In this document: piece by piece, positions 1 to 8,700 of the stretch | How positions within the stretch are numbered: position 1 is the stretch's first letter | Layout of the letters: every line of letters starts with the position of its first letter | NCBI GenBank assembly: GCA_051745935.1 | Contig: JBNJEM010000169.1 | Location: 1 to 12,370, forward strand | Length of the DNA: 12,370 bases | Source of the DNA: JBNJEM01 sp051745935 | Lineage (GTDB): Bacteria > Planctomycetota > Planctomycetia > Pirellulales > Pirellulaceae | Direction: 5' to 3' | The notes under the pieces: generated by a model | The model's database searches: none | Told to the model about the DNA's origin: nothing | What the model saw: only the letters and a program-made list of their open reading frames with translations | Position numbers and translations under genes: made by a program

Positions 1-18
1 ATAATCACTCATCATCAT
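1..18 (-). CDS. Start of a downstream gene, partial at the left edge
   Basis: On the minus strand three consecutive in-frame ATG codons begin at 18, 15 and 12, followed by codons for Ser-Asp-Tyr, and the frame runs off the window. They overlap the last codons and the TGA stop of the PIN-domain gene, a spacing typical of translationally coupled gene pairs. PIN-domain toxins are usually paired with a small antitoxin gene, so this could be the partner, but only six codons are visible and the product cannot be identified. The alternative is that the ATG run is simply a by-product of the GAT repeats encoding the acidic tail of the PIN protein. Confidence 0.3.
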
Positions 19-502
19 CACCACTGCTCGGGAAGTTCAAGGGTGTGGTCAACACTGGATTTGCCAGTCCGAGTTCGAAATTGACCAACCGAATGTGATG
101 GAACTTGTTGGCGTTCGCCAAATGCGTACAGTTCCATGTTAACAGGAAATCGGCTTTGTGGTAGGTGGCGAATGCCAAGTGCAGTGCATCCCCTTTCGGG
201 TCACGAGGCATAACCAGCTTGTCAATGTAGACTTGGGCAATCTCGATGATCTCGTCGTCGCTGATTGGCAGCACGGTGGCAAGATTGAGGAGCGATATTC
301 GTTCCTCGTTCTTGCCACCCGTTCCTTGCTGTAGTTCCTCAATCACGGCAACGCTTGTGACGAGCCAGCATTTATCGGCATACTCGTGCCACCACTGCCG
401 TGTCCAGTGCATGCGCGCGATTGACTCTGGATCGGTACGCAGAGTGTGGTGGAAACTCGGAATCGAGGTCTCGATGTAGACTGTATTGTGTGCGACGTCC
501 AT
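5..502 (-). CDS. PIN-domain protein, VapC-family toxin-like
   Basis: This is a 165-residue PIN-domain protein, the fold of VapC-type endoribonuclease toxins. Family knowledge suggests Mg-dependent RNA cleavage in the cytoplasm, held in check by a cognate antitoxin. The N-terminal motif VYIETSIPS (residues 8-16) is the first beta strand with the acidic residue E11. A central VIEEL (E55/E56) gives the second acidic position and GDALHLA (D105) the third. LLTWN (residues 120-124) ends in Asn where other PIN subfamilies often have Asp. This pattern fits the subfamily of PIN proteins with a YIETS start and an LLTWN-x-x-H-L motif. The ATG at 502 is preferred, with AGGA just upstream. An in-frame GTG at 532 would add ten residues but has no ribosome binding site. 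The tail is acidic (GDDDE) and the stop overlaps the next gene's start. No antitoxin is visible upstream, so a partner most likely lies beyond the left edge. Function is inferred from family. Confidence 0.85.
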   Translation of the reverse strand: MDVAHNTVYIETSIPSFHHTLRTDPESIARMHWTRQWWHEYADKCWLVTSVAVIEELQQGTGGKNEERISLLNLATVLPISDDEIIEIAQVYIDKLVMPRDPKGDALHLAFATYHKADFLLTWNCTHLANANKFHHIRLVNFELGLANPVLTTPLNFPSSGDDDE

Positions 503-880
503 TGGTCCTGAGTCCCGAAGGAGGTCAGACACTGGTCGACGGGACGGTGAAGGCCATCCAGTCCATGTGGTAAGGCTGGCTCAAGCGGATCACGGGGCGA
601 CAGTTTGTCCGGACACCTCGGGAAACACGGGGGCCAGGGCGCCGAGAAGGCTTAGGTCAAAGGCCACGAAGAAGGGGGGCGAAAGGGGGTTCGGTTCACG
701 CTTGCGAGACGCTCCGAAGCTCCTATCGATCGCCCGTGAGGTAGGTAGAAGGCGTCCTGGCTGAAAAGCATTTGGGTTGGGCATGGTGGACTGATCGGAG
801 GACGCGCGAGATCGGCTCTCCGATCAGCTTTTCCTTTGGCACGTCCCCCGTGTGGTTTCCGAGGTCGTCTCTACGTTCCT
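503..880. other. Intergenic spacer, no supported gene
   Basis: This stretch between the PIN gene and the short gene at 881 contains open frames on both strands, but none shows a recognisable domain, a ribosome binding site or protein-like composition. It includes an inverted repeat at 791-827, annotated separately. The part next to 880 may be a decayed 3' end of the short gene at 881-1171, because the same frame continues for 18 codons past its stop with a sequence reminiscent of the family. Confidence 0.5.
791..827. repeat. 10-bp inverted repeat (stem-loop)
   Basis: CTGATCGGAG at 791-800 is perfectly complementary to CTCCGATCAG at 818-827, with a 17-base loop. A shorter competing hairpin uses GATCGG at 810-815 and CCGATC at 820-825. 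On the plus strand the stem is followed by CTTTTCCTTT, faintly terminator-like, but no plus-strand gene lies upstream. It could instead be a protein-binding site or a REP-like element. The role is unknown. Confidence 0.5.
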
Positions 881-1171
881 CTAACGTGGTTTCACGGGCG
901 GAAATCCCCGCGTTTTTCGCACCGATTTAATCGCGGATTTGGCCAAAGGCTTCGCGTACGCAATATCACCTCGGCCCCGCTCCGAGAGCTGGAGAAAAAC
1001 GTGGAAGGCCCGCTCGGTGACTTCCGCTACGAGCTTCTCAAGCTGGTGGGTTTCCAATCCGGGAAAAGCATGTCGCGCTTGAGATTCTATTTCGGGGAGA
1101 ATCTGCTCAAACCGGGCCCAATACGCATCACGCACCTCCCACCGGCCCGAATTTGTCGAGAAAGCGATCAT
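881..1171 (-). CDS. Short planctomycete-type hypothetical protein, probably truncated
   Basis: A 96-residue protein with an excellent start: AAGGAG lies eight bases before the ATG at 1171. The core, with FEQILPEIESQARHAF, a stretch ending in VAEVTERAFHVFLQL and then ERGRGDIAYAKPLAKSAIKS, resembles a planctomycete-expanded hypothetical family. In that family a helical segment with an AFRHL...EEAVQEV-like motif is followed by a (G)K.DLAYP..LA.YAV..VR motif. From memory those proteins are about 200 residues or more, and their helical organisation faintly recalls sigma-70 region 2, but I do not assert that function. This copy stops at a TAG (881-883) soon after the conserved core. Reading past the TAG gives 18 more codons, beginning Arg-Asn-Val, that resemble the family's next segment, before a TGA at 824-826. 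It is therefore either a short functional variant or a decaying gene. It lies 214 bp from the lyase gene, with a terminator between them, so it is probably transcribed separately. Confidence 0.6.
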   Translation of the reverse strand: MIAFSTNSGRWEVRDAYWARFEQILPEIESQARHAFPGLETHQLEKLVAEVTERAFHVFLQLSERGRGDIAYAKPLAKSAIKSVRKTRGFPPVKPR

Positions 1172-1178
1172 AGTTTGA

Positions 1179-1184
1179 TCTCCT
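1179..1184 (-). promoter_or_regulatory. Strong Shine-Dalgarno site for the 881-1171 gene
   Basis: On the minus strand the hexamer AAGGAG ends eight bases before the ATG at 1171. This is an almost ideal ribosome binding site and it decides the start codon. It is the best Shine-Dalgarno match seen at any gene start in this window, which is notable for a gene that appears truncated. Confidence 0.75.
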
Positions 1185-1276
1185 TACGTGAATCGTGAGT
1201 GTTCCTGTTTGGCCGTACCACCGGGGGGTATTCGTTGCATCCCCACGGTTGGATCCAGATTCTCTCCTCAAGGTGC

Positions 1277-1306
1277 AAAAACCGCGCCGTAACGGATGGA
1301 CGGCGC
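1277..1306 (-). terminator. Rho-independent terminator after the lyase-like gene
   Basis: Read on the minus strand, GCGCCGT (1306-1300) and ACGGCGC (1290-1284) form a perfect 7-bp GC-rich stem with a 9-base loop, followed by GG and a run of five T residues (1281-1277). This is the standard form of an intrinsic terminator. It lies about 80 bases past the stop codon of the lyase-like gene and before the start of the 881-1171 gene, so it separates the two transcription units. Confidence 0.7.
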
Positions 1307-1385
1307 CTCCCTGGGCTGATGAAAACCTCCGAATTTAGGCAGACTGGGGCCACTAGGCGCCCTTGCATCTGTTGCGCGGAGGATT

Positions 1386-4300
1386 TCAGTCACCGTCCGC
1401 GGGAGTTGTCAACACGATATGCGAGTGGGCGGGAATGCTGAATTGGGCCTTTTCCTCTTCCAGGTCATGCGTCTTCGGTTTTGGGACGTGGTTTCCGCTG
1501 GCATGCAGCGACAGTTTGCCCTCGCTGGCCCAGGCCGGTGGGGCCTCGAACGTCAGTGCCGTGTCCGTGGTGTTGTGCACAAGGAGCAGCGATTGCTCCG
1601 CCGTACGGAGTTCCACGCCTCGAAGTCCTTCCGGCGTAGTGATGGATCGCACGCCACGAGCCGCTTTCGACCACTTCGGGAACACCTCGACCGTGAAGAA
1701 CTGGCGAGTTCCCGGGGCATAAGTTAACAGCTCTTGTTCGCCGGTCTTGATGCTCTTTTTGTCGCGCAACACGATTTCCTCGCTACGACGTCTGTCCGGG
1801 GCATCGAGGTAGAACGTTTCGGACTTCTCCGTGGTCACGTCCGCGTAGTTGTGTTCGTGTAGCCGGCAGCGTAAGTCGCCGTATTGGAACAGCGCATCGC
1901 TTTCGCGGCGAATCTGCTTGTCGAGCCCGAAACGTATTCGACCATGGATGGAATAGGCTTGCTGCTCGGACAGCGGTTCAATGTCCAACATACCGACAAG
2001 CCGATGGGGGGTGAGGATCCACTGTTGAGTCCCGGCCCACTGGGTGAGCGTGGATCGGCCGCCCCAGGCGACGTTCTGAATACGGTAACGGGTTGTCAGC
2101 GTGGCGAAATCCTCGCCCATCGCCACCGCACTGCGTTCATCTTGTGACAGGTATCGGCACTCCCGCCAGCGGTTGGCAGTCTCCCGGTTCGTCTGGCGCG
2201 GTTTCACACGATATTGGTTGGTGACGACCTGCAGGGCGGCGTTGAGTGGGTACTGGCGGGTGGGCTCGTCCACGACCATGCCTCCGACGAAGGTGTCCCG
2301 GCCCTGATAGCCGTTACCGGATCGGCGCGTGGTCCCCGCGAAACTCCACCGGCCAAACCGGCCGCGCGGGCCTTGGATGTTTTCGTCGTAGATCAGGAAT
2401 TGATCCGGTAGCGGCTTATCCTCGATGTCGGGACGATAAAACGTGGCCGCGTAGATGGCATAATAATGACCGGGCTTTTCCCAACGCAATTCCTGCTTGG
2501 CAAGCCGCCGGTTCCGCGGGCATCCCGTCATGCCGGCCACGATCTCCGGACCAATTGGCGACATGCCGCTCCAATAGTGTTTCCAGAAACAGTCGGTATA
2601 GTACTCGGGCACGCCCCCGGGCTCGACGTTGTACGGATAGTACGGGCGGCTCTCGACCACCGTATCTCGAGCCAATTCGCTTCCCGAGAGCTGCCAGTAA
2701 CGAGCCAGATGAGCGACATTGATCTTGTGATACGTAAAACACTCATTTTGGGATCCGTGGTACGAGAACGCCCCGTCCGGATAAAGCGCGTCGGCCGTCA
2801 ACTGGCAGAACCGCTTTGCTTCTTGGTGGTATCGATCGGAGTCAAACATGCGAGCGGCCAGTTCCAGCATGAGCATGTAGTGCACGTCCATGTTGGCGTA
2901 GTAGCAGTCCGGCGGTTCCTTCTCGGCGCGAGCGCCGTAGGTTTCCACCTGGAACTCCGTGGCCACGCGGGCGGAGTCGAGCCACTCGGCCTCTTTGCTG
3001 GGAAGTACAAGCGCCGGGTATGTGGTGGTCAATAGCAAGTAGGCTTCGAATGTGGGCACGAAACAAAACCGGTTGATATTGGGATCGCGGCCACGGTTTG
3101 CTTCCCGTCCCGGATTGAAGTCCCCATCGCGATGGTTTTGGAAAATGGCCTGCATCAGACGAAGTACGCGTTTCACCAACGCTGGGCTCGCCGCGTGCGA
3201 ACTGTCAGGATGGCAGAGTGCCCAGGTTGCGACATAGCAATCGCTTCCCATGCGTCTGAACTCCCAGGGGTCTTTGATTTGGTCGTATCCTGCGTCTCCT
3301 TTCTGGTACCGAGAAAGCGACCGGACGATCGAGCGCGTACGGTTCACAAGTCCTTGAACATAAGGGTTGGTGTCGAATGCGCGAATGGGCGGCAGCAGCT
3401 CCGCGGGCGGCTTGGTGCGACGCCCCACGTCTTTGTCCAGGTGGTTCCGGACGTCGATCAGCAGATCCTTGGCGGAGGTGCCCAGGCCGGCGTCGAGCGA
3501 TGCTCGCGCGTCTTCCGTTGCCCATTCCAGCGCGGCCTTTTTCAGCTTTTGTTGAGTTGTGTTCGCGGGCAACCGTTCCACCGCCTCGACCACTTCATCC
3601 AGCATCGTCCCGGCTTCTTCGGCATGCTCAATATTCAGCAGACGCCGCGTCTCGCGCTGCTGCACCGTCGCGACATCAAACCGCAGTGACACGTCGTCCC
3701 ACCACACGGTTCCCTTGGCGAAGAAATTGAAGAGGTCTAAATTGATCTGCCGCGCGCCGGGCGGCAGATCGAAAGAGACAGTCGTTTTGTCCCATTGGCC
3801 TTGCGTCGATCTGCCGTACGCGTGGAACACACCACACTGCGTGCCTTCATCATCGACGGCGATCAGACGCGCGACTGGCCCCTTTCTGAATCCGGACTCC
3901 ATGCCCTCCGTTCGGAACCACGCCTCGAACACCCATGGCCCCGGCCCGGCCGGCGGCCGTAGCGAGAACGAGCCGCGCTGCTTCTCGCTTTCGCAGTCGA
4001 TCCGAGCACTTGCATTGCCGGTGTGCGCCACGGTCGTATCCCACGCCAACTTGCTGCCGGTGTCCCAACCTCCGCTACGCCAGAAGTCGGGCTGGTTGTC
4101 CACATCCAGGTCAAGCTCGAAGCTTGAGTTTGGCAGCACGTTGGAACCATCCAGAACCGGCTTCTCCCTCCCGGACAAAACATAGTCTTCCCAGACGGAT
4201 TCGCTCTCCCGGGCCTCTTTCGCCGTAGCCTTGAATACCCGGATATCGTCCAGGATCAGATTGGCCTTGTTCCGGTCTCCCACGCCCCTGATAAAGAACT

Positions 4301-4778
4301 CAACGAACCCAATCTGCTTCAAATCCGCCCGTGGCTCGCGACCGGCGGGAGGCATGAAGCGGTGAAGGTCAAAGGCGATCTCGCGCCAGCCGGTAAAGTC
4401 GAGCGAGACGCCGTCAGCTTTGTTGGCGTAATAGATGGACCTTTTGCCCGCCCGCTCGTAGCCCAGCTGGAGGGTCAGGAGATGGCCCGACCCGTCACCC
4501 TTCACCCAGAAACTAATGTGTCCCGCCTCGGTGAAGTCAAGGGGCTCAGGCGGGGAATAGGCGATCCACCCATAGTCCACCTGTCCGAACGTTGTATCCC
4601 ATTCGAGCGAGCCGTGTCGTTCCTGGGCTCGCCCAAGCGAACAGTTGTCCTTCCGGCGCCAATGCTTCATCGGCGGTTGGTCAAGCGTCCACTGAAACAA
4701 CCGTTCCTCGGCACTGGCAGGATGGGCCAGCAAGAGAAAACCGCAGACACACATGGCATTTCTCACGAACAGTTTCAT
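1386..4778 (-). CDS. Secreted (alpha/alpha)-toroid polysaccharide-lyase-like protein with two CBM-like domains
   Basis: The preferred product has 1130 residues and starts at the ATG at 4778, because it opens with a classic signal peptide: MKLF, a hydrophobic core with CGFLLLA, and an ASA cleavage site near residue 23. A longer in-frame version from 4880 would bury that signal and is disfavoured. Residues about 25-182 form a beta-sandwich with a CBM11/CIA30-like look (SFWVKGDG..., ILDDIRVF at its end). Residues about 213-368 form a second one of CBM4/9 type (NSSFELD, AHTGNASARID, WWDDVSLRF). A charged helical linker follows to about 455, then a helical region to about 800 with YYANMDVHYMLMLELA and DGAFSYHGSQNE...YHKINVAHLARYW, like the toroid of heparinase II/III or PL8 lyases. 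The remaining 330 residues are beta-rich. The candidate catalytic His and Tyr residues sit in that toroid segment, but I cannot assign an exact PL family or substrate. It probably degrades a uronic-acid-containing polysaccharide outside the cytoplasm. No sulfatase or transporter neighbours are seen. Confidence 0.75.
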   Translation of the reverse strand: MKLFVRNAMCVCGFLLLAHPASAEERLFQWTLDQPPMKHWRRKDNCSLGRAQERHGSLEWDTTFGQVDYGWIAYSPPEPLDFTEAGHISFWVKGDGSGHLLTLQLGYERAGKRSIYYANKADGVSLDFTGWREIAFDLHRFMPPAGREPRADLKQIGFVEFFIRGVGDRNKANLILDDIRVFKATAKEARESESVWEDYVLSGREKPVLDGSNVLPNSSFELDLDVDNQPDFWRSGGWDTGSKLAWDTTVAHTGNASARIDCESEKQRGSFSLRPPAGPGPWVFEAWFRTEGMESGFRKGPVARLIAVDDEGTQCGVFHAYGRSTQGQWDKTTVSFDLPPGARQINLDLFNFFAKGTVWWDDVSLRFDVATVQQRETRRLLNIEHAEEAGTMLDEVVEAVERLPANTTQQKLKKAALEWATEDARASLDAGLGTSAKDLLIDVRNHLDKDVGRRTKPPAELLPPIRAFDTNPYVQGLVNRTRSIVRSLSRYQKGDAGYDQIKDPWEFRRMGSDCYVATWALCHPDSSHAASPALVKRVLRLMQAIFQNHRDGDFNPGREANRGRDPNINRFCFVPTFEAYLLLTTTYPALVLPSKEAEWLDSARVATEFQVETYGARAEKEPPDCYYANMDVHYMLMLELAARMFDSDRYHQEAKRFCQLTADALYPDGAFSYHGSQNECFTYHKINVAHLARYWQLSGSELARDTVVESRPYYPYNVEPGGVPEYYTDCFWKHYWSGMSPIGPEIVAGMTGCPRNRRLAKQELRWEKPGHYYAIYAATFYRPDIEDKPLPDQFLIYDENIQGPRGRFGRWSFAGTTRRSGNGYQGRDTFVGGMVVDEPTRQYPLNAALQVVTNQYRVKPRQTNRETANRWRECRYLSQDERSAVAMGEDFATLTTRYRIQNVAWGGRSTLTQWAGTQQWILTPHRLVGMLDIEPLSEQQAYSIHGRIRFGLDKQIRRESDALFQYGDLRCRLHEHNYADVTTEKSETFYLDAPDRRRSEEIVLRDKKSIKTGEQELLTYAPGTRQFFTVEVFPKWSKAARGVRSITTPEGLRGVELRTAEQSLLLVHNTTDTALTFEAPPAWASEGKLSLHASGNHVPKPKTHDLEEEKAQFSIPAHSHIVLTTPADGD

Positions 4779-4817
4779 GGTGACGCCTCTCAATAGAATC
4801 CCGATCGCATAGGGGTA

Positions 4818-4847
4818 GGGAGAGCCGGTTGATTTCCCGGCTCCCCC
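4818..4847. promoter_or_regulatory. Hairpin in the leader of the lyase-like gene
   Basis: GGGAGAGCCGG at 4818-4828 pairs with CCGGCTCCCCC at 4837-4847, an 11-bp stem with one mismatch and an 8-base loop. It lies about 40-70 bases upstream of the lyase-like start codon. No T-run follows it on the minus strand, so it is not a typical terminator. If the transcript begins upstream of it, it would be a stable 5'-UTR hairpin that could affect translation or mRNA stability. The sequence shows the stem; any role is inferred. Confidence 0.45.
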
Positions 4848-5775
4848 TCCCTTCGAATCCGACGGGCGGTTTTCCCGCATACGCCTCTCCAGTCAGCAAC
4901 GTCCCGTGTCCCGTGGATTGGACAAAGCGAGTGTACACTTTATGCAGGCTATGGAGCCCCCGCTCGTGGAAGACCTGTTGGCCATCGCTGTGATGCCATC
5001 CGCCTCCCCGCACTCTTACCTCGAATGTGTCCAACATGCGCTCCGTCCATACCGCTGGAAGTGCGGGCGAATTCACCGGCGGTACCACCTACGTCCTCCA
5101 ATTGCAAATTGTTTCGCCTTCTTGGTCTCAAATCCAGACTTTTTTCTCGAAGCCCCCCCATCCACGGCCCCCCGCGAGCTTGTCTCGTGGGAGCCCAAGA
5201 CTCACGGGCTACAGCCAGAGCCCCCGCATCCACGGCCCCCCACGAGCTCGTCTCGTGGGAGCCCAAGACTCACGGGCTACAGCCAGCTATGCCTCCTGAA
5301 CCTCTCTATACGCCAGAGAATCTTCGCCAGCCGGCCTACCAGCTCCGCCACATTTGGTGCGCCTGGCCATCACACAATCATTTTCCTGACGAACCCACGC
5401 AGCCGTTCCTTGAGGGCCTGACATCTTACTAAGAAAATGACGGGCGCCGGAATGCTTGAATATCGATGGGAACCAAGCCTGATTCAGGTCACCTTGAGCG
5501 CCAAACCCCACGTGTCGCCTCACCCGCCAAGCCAACGGCCGGTTGCAACATGCTCTTCGCGCCTCCGGCAGCCCCACGCCCTTCTCTCGAAAGGGTTCCG
5601 TGGGAACCGTCGGCGACAACATTAATGACGACTTCGAGTCATATATCGCAAACCAAGCTGTCAAAGAAGATGAACGCGTGCGGGTCTGGCCGGTTGGGCG
5701 CCGCGTAGCTCTCCGAGCCGAGAACAGTGATCGTTTCCCTACCCTTCCCCTTTTCGATGACCACGATCCGTTTCG
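4848..5775. other. Large intergenic spacer between dnaE2 and the lyase-like gene
   Basis: About 930 bp without a convincing gene. It contains the duplicated 60-bp hairpin repeat at 5159-5286 and a small GGTTCC/GGAACC hairpin at 5594-5608. A minus-strand open frame at 5287-5664 (125 codons) has no recognisable motif and unusual composition rich in Arg, Gly and Cys. I see no convincing terminator directly after dnaE2. The spacer probably holds the promoter of the lyase-like gene, but no clear -35/-10 pair stands out. Confidence 0.5.
5159..5286. repeat. Two tandem 60-bp hairpin repeats, 68-bp period
   Basis: A 60-bp unit occurs at 5159-5218 and again at 5227-5286, with 58 of 60 bases identical by eye. 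Each unit has two hairpins. In the second copy CCCACGAG (5239-5246) pairs with CTCGTGGG (5252-5259) around a CTCGT loop. In the first copy the equivalent arm is CCCGCGAG, where one pair becomes G-T wobble and the loop becomes CTTGT. The second hairpin is AGCCC/GGGCT (5192-5196 with 5206-5210 in copy one). The preserved pairing suggests a structured REP/BIME-like intergenic element. Translation of this DNA gives no known protein. Confidence 0.85.
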
Positions 5776-8700
5776 CTATGTCGTGTTTGCGAGGTATACG
5801 GACAGGTCTTCGAGTTTCCGAACAACGACATGGATCACGTCGTATTTACGTTCCATCCGTCCGTGGACCAACCAGGCGGCACAGTGACGTGCGACTTGAT
5901 AATATTGCTGCCACGTTGTTGGGTGGATCAACAAATTGGCGGTTCCCGTTTCGTCCTCAAGCGTCACGAACGTGATCCCCTTGGCGGTACTGGGCCGTTG
6001 ACGAAGCTGAACCAGTCCAGCTATTCGAACCTGACGTTTGTGCTGTAACCGTTTCAACCGCCCGAGGGTCACAACATTTATTTTGTCCAATGACGGGCGA
6101 TGGAAGGACAAGGGGTGCGCGCGCAAAGATAAGCCCGCGGTCATGTAATCCGAGAACACTTCCTCTTGTTCCGTAAGCCGAGGAAGGTCGGCGGATGGAT
6201 CACCGTCCGCGGCAAGCGATTGAAAAAGAGGAAGCTGTTCAATGTGTCTGTCCTGATCCAACGCCTCCCAAAGGGCACTGCGACGATCGCGTTTCAACGA
6301 TTGAAACACATCCGCTTCCGCAAGTCGCATAACCAGCGATCGTTCCATTGAGGTACGGCGAGTGAAATCGGCGAGTGAACGGAACTGTCCTCCTTGCTCA
6401 CGGGTCTGTTCGATTCGAGTAACAGCAGAGCGCGGAATCCCTTTGATGATGCAAAAACCAAGTCTCAATGCCATCCGGCTGCCGGCGGTAGCGGTATTCG
6501 CGCGCGGTCCACGTTGTCCTTCAGTCTGCTTTGTCGTGTAATGCGTTCTAGCAGAAGTTGTCGATTTGGAAGTCGGGCTCCGACGACATGATGCATCATG
6601 ACTCCCGTGTTGTGACTCCATATCGGCGAGCCGTTCCAAAGTACATTCCCAGAAGCTGGAATTGGCATCCACGGGTAAAACGGTTACTCCGTGTCCGCGG
6701 GCGTCCCGAACCAGTTGGGAGGGCGAATAGAATCCCATCGGTTGGCTATTGATCAGGGCCGCTCCGAAGACCCCTGGATAATAATATTTCAACCAAGCGG
6801 ACACATAGACCAACAGCGCGAAACTAGCGGCATGCGATTCAGGAAAACCATACTCGCCAAATCCCCGAATCCGCTGGAATACCTGTTGGGCAAATTCCTC
6901 ACTCAATCCCTTTTGCCGCATGCCCGCGATGAGTTTGTTGCGAAAACGGTCAATCGTGCCGGGGCTGCGCCACGCTCCCATCGCACGGCGCAACTGGTCC
7001 GCTTCACCCGGCGTGAAACCGGCGGCCACCACGGCCATTTGCATTGCCTGCTCCTGGAACAGTGGAATGCCCAATGTCTTTTCCAGCACCTCTTGGATCT
7101 CGGCATTGGGATAAGTCACCGGTTCCTCGCCGGTCCGGCGGCGCAGATAGGGATGAACCATGTTGCCTTGAATCGGACCGGGGCGCACAATGGCCACTTC
7201 GATCACCAAGTCGTAATAGCAGCGTGGTTTGAGCCGCGGCAACATGCTCATTTGAGCGCGGCTTTCAATTTGAAACACGCCAATCGTGTCCGCTCGACAA
7301 ATCATGTCGTAGACCGCTGCGTCCTCCAAGGGAATATTGGCTAGTGTCAACTGCTGACCGTAATAGCGCCGCGCCATATCGAAACAGCGATGAATGGCGG
7401 AAAGCATGCCCAATGCGAGACAGTCAACTTTCAACAGCCCCAGTGTATCGAGGTCGTCTTTATCCCATTGGATCACTGTGCGCCCGTCCATCGCCGCGTT
7501 TTCAATGGGAACCAATTCACACAGCGGGCCCTGCGTGATGACCATGCCACCCACGTGTTGTGAAAGATGACGCGGGAAACCTAGAAGTTCCTCAACCAGG
7601 TGGACCAGCCGGCGTCCCGTTTCCGAACGTGGATCGATTCCAGCCTCCGCGCAACGTTGCGCCAGGCGTGAATCCGTGGCGTAGCCATCGAGCTGTTTGG
7701 CCAAAGCATCAACGCGATCAAGCGATAGACCGAGTGCCTTTCCAACGTCCCGAATCGCCGATCGCATGCGATAGGTAATGACCACGGCGGTCATTCCAGC
7801 CCGCTCGCGCCCGTACTTGTCGTACAAATACTGTAATACTTCTTCCCGTCGTTCATGCTCGAAATCGACGTCGATATCCGGCGCTTCATTCCGCTCGCGA
7901 CTGACGAACCGTTCGAACAGCACGTCCATGTGCCTCGGATCCACTGATGTAATTCCCAAGCAAAAACAGACTGCTGAATTAGCCGCGCTCCCGCGCCCTT
8001 GGCACAGAATATCGCGACGGCGGGCAAACCGTACCAAGTCCCACACGGTGAGGAAATAGGCTTCATAGTGAAGTTCCTGAATCAACGCCAGCTCATGGAT
8101 GATCAACCGTCGCACCTTGTCTGGTATGCCGTCCGGATAACGCCTGCGAGCCCCTTTCCATGACAGATGACGAAGATATTCGATAGGGGACTGTCCGCAT
8201 GGGGTGAGTTCTTCAGGGTATTCATACCGAAGCTCGTCCAGTGAGAACGCGCACTGCCGGGCAACTTCTCGAGTACGCCGCAGCGCCTCGGGAACGCCGG
8301 AAAATGCCCGATCGATTTCCTCCAGCGACTGCAAATGACGTTGTGCGTTCGGTTGTAACAAATCGCAGGCATCCGAAACCGCGCGGCCGTGCCGGATTCC
8401 GGTCAGAACGTCGTGGAGCGGCATCCGGGCAGGATGATGATACAGCACGTTTCCAGAGGCGAGCAGTGGAATGCCGCCGCGGCCCGACCGCTCCATCAGA
8501 TAGCCCAGTACGCGTTCATCATTGCAGCCACGATGGAACGCCGCCAGCAAATAACCGCGGTCGCCAAATGTCGCCCGGAATTGGCCCAACACTTCGTCCG
8601 TAAGCGAAATAATCCCGACGGGGGGCTGGAAAGTGTCTCGACAGGAGTGGTCAACCATGGAACGGCATGGCTCCAGCCCGTTTGAGCGAGCTTCGGAGAG

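Noticed and set aside
486..784. Open frames on both strands between the PIN gene and the short gene
   Set aside because: They overlap each other in antisense, show Arg/Pro-rich composition with no domain, and lack ribosome binding sites.
2466..3035. A 189-codon plus-strand frame inside the lyase-like gene
   Set aside because: Antisense to a well-supported coding region; codon bias mirror effects in GC-rich genes explain it.
4779..4880. Upstream extension of the lyase-like protein by 34 residues
   Set aside because: The internal ATG at 4778 begins a textbook signal peptide, and the extension is low-complexity sequence that includes a hairpin.
5159..5286. CRISPR-like repeat-spacer pair
   Set aside because: Only two long, near-identical copies with an 8-bp gap; no spacer-sized unique sequence and no cas genes.
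5287..5664. A 125-codon minus-strand open frame in the dnaE2-lyase spacer
   Set aside because: No recognisable motif, odd Arg/Gly/Cys-rich composition and no clear ribosome binding site; overlaps hairpin-bearing intergenic DNA.
6691..7344. A 217-codon plus-strand frame inside dnaE2
   Set aside because: It is fully antisense to the conserved polymerase region and matches no family.
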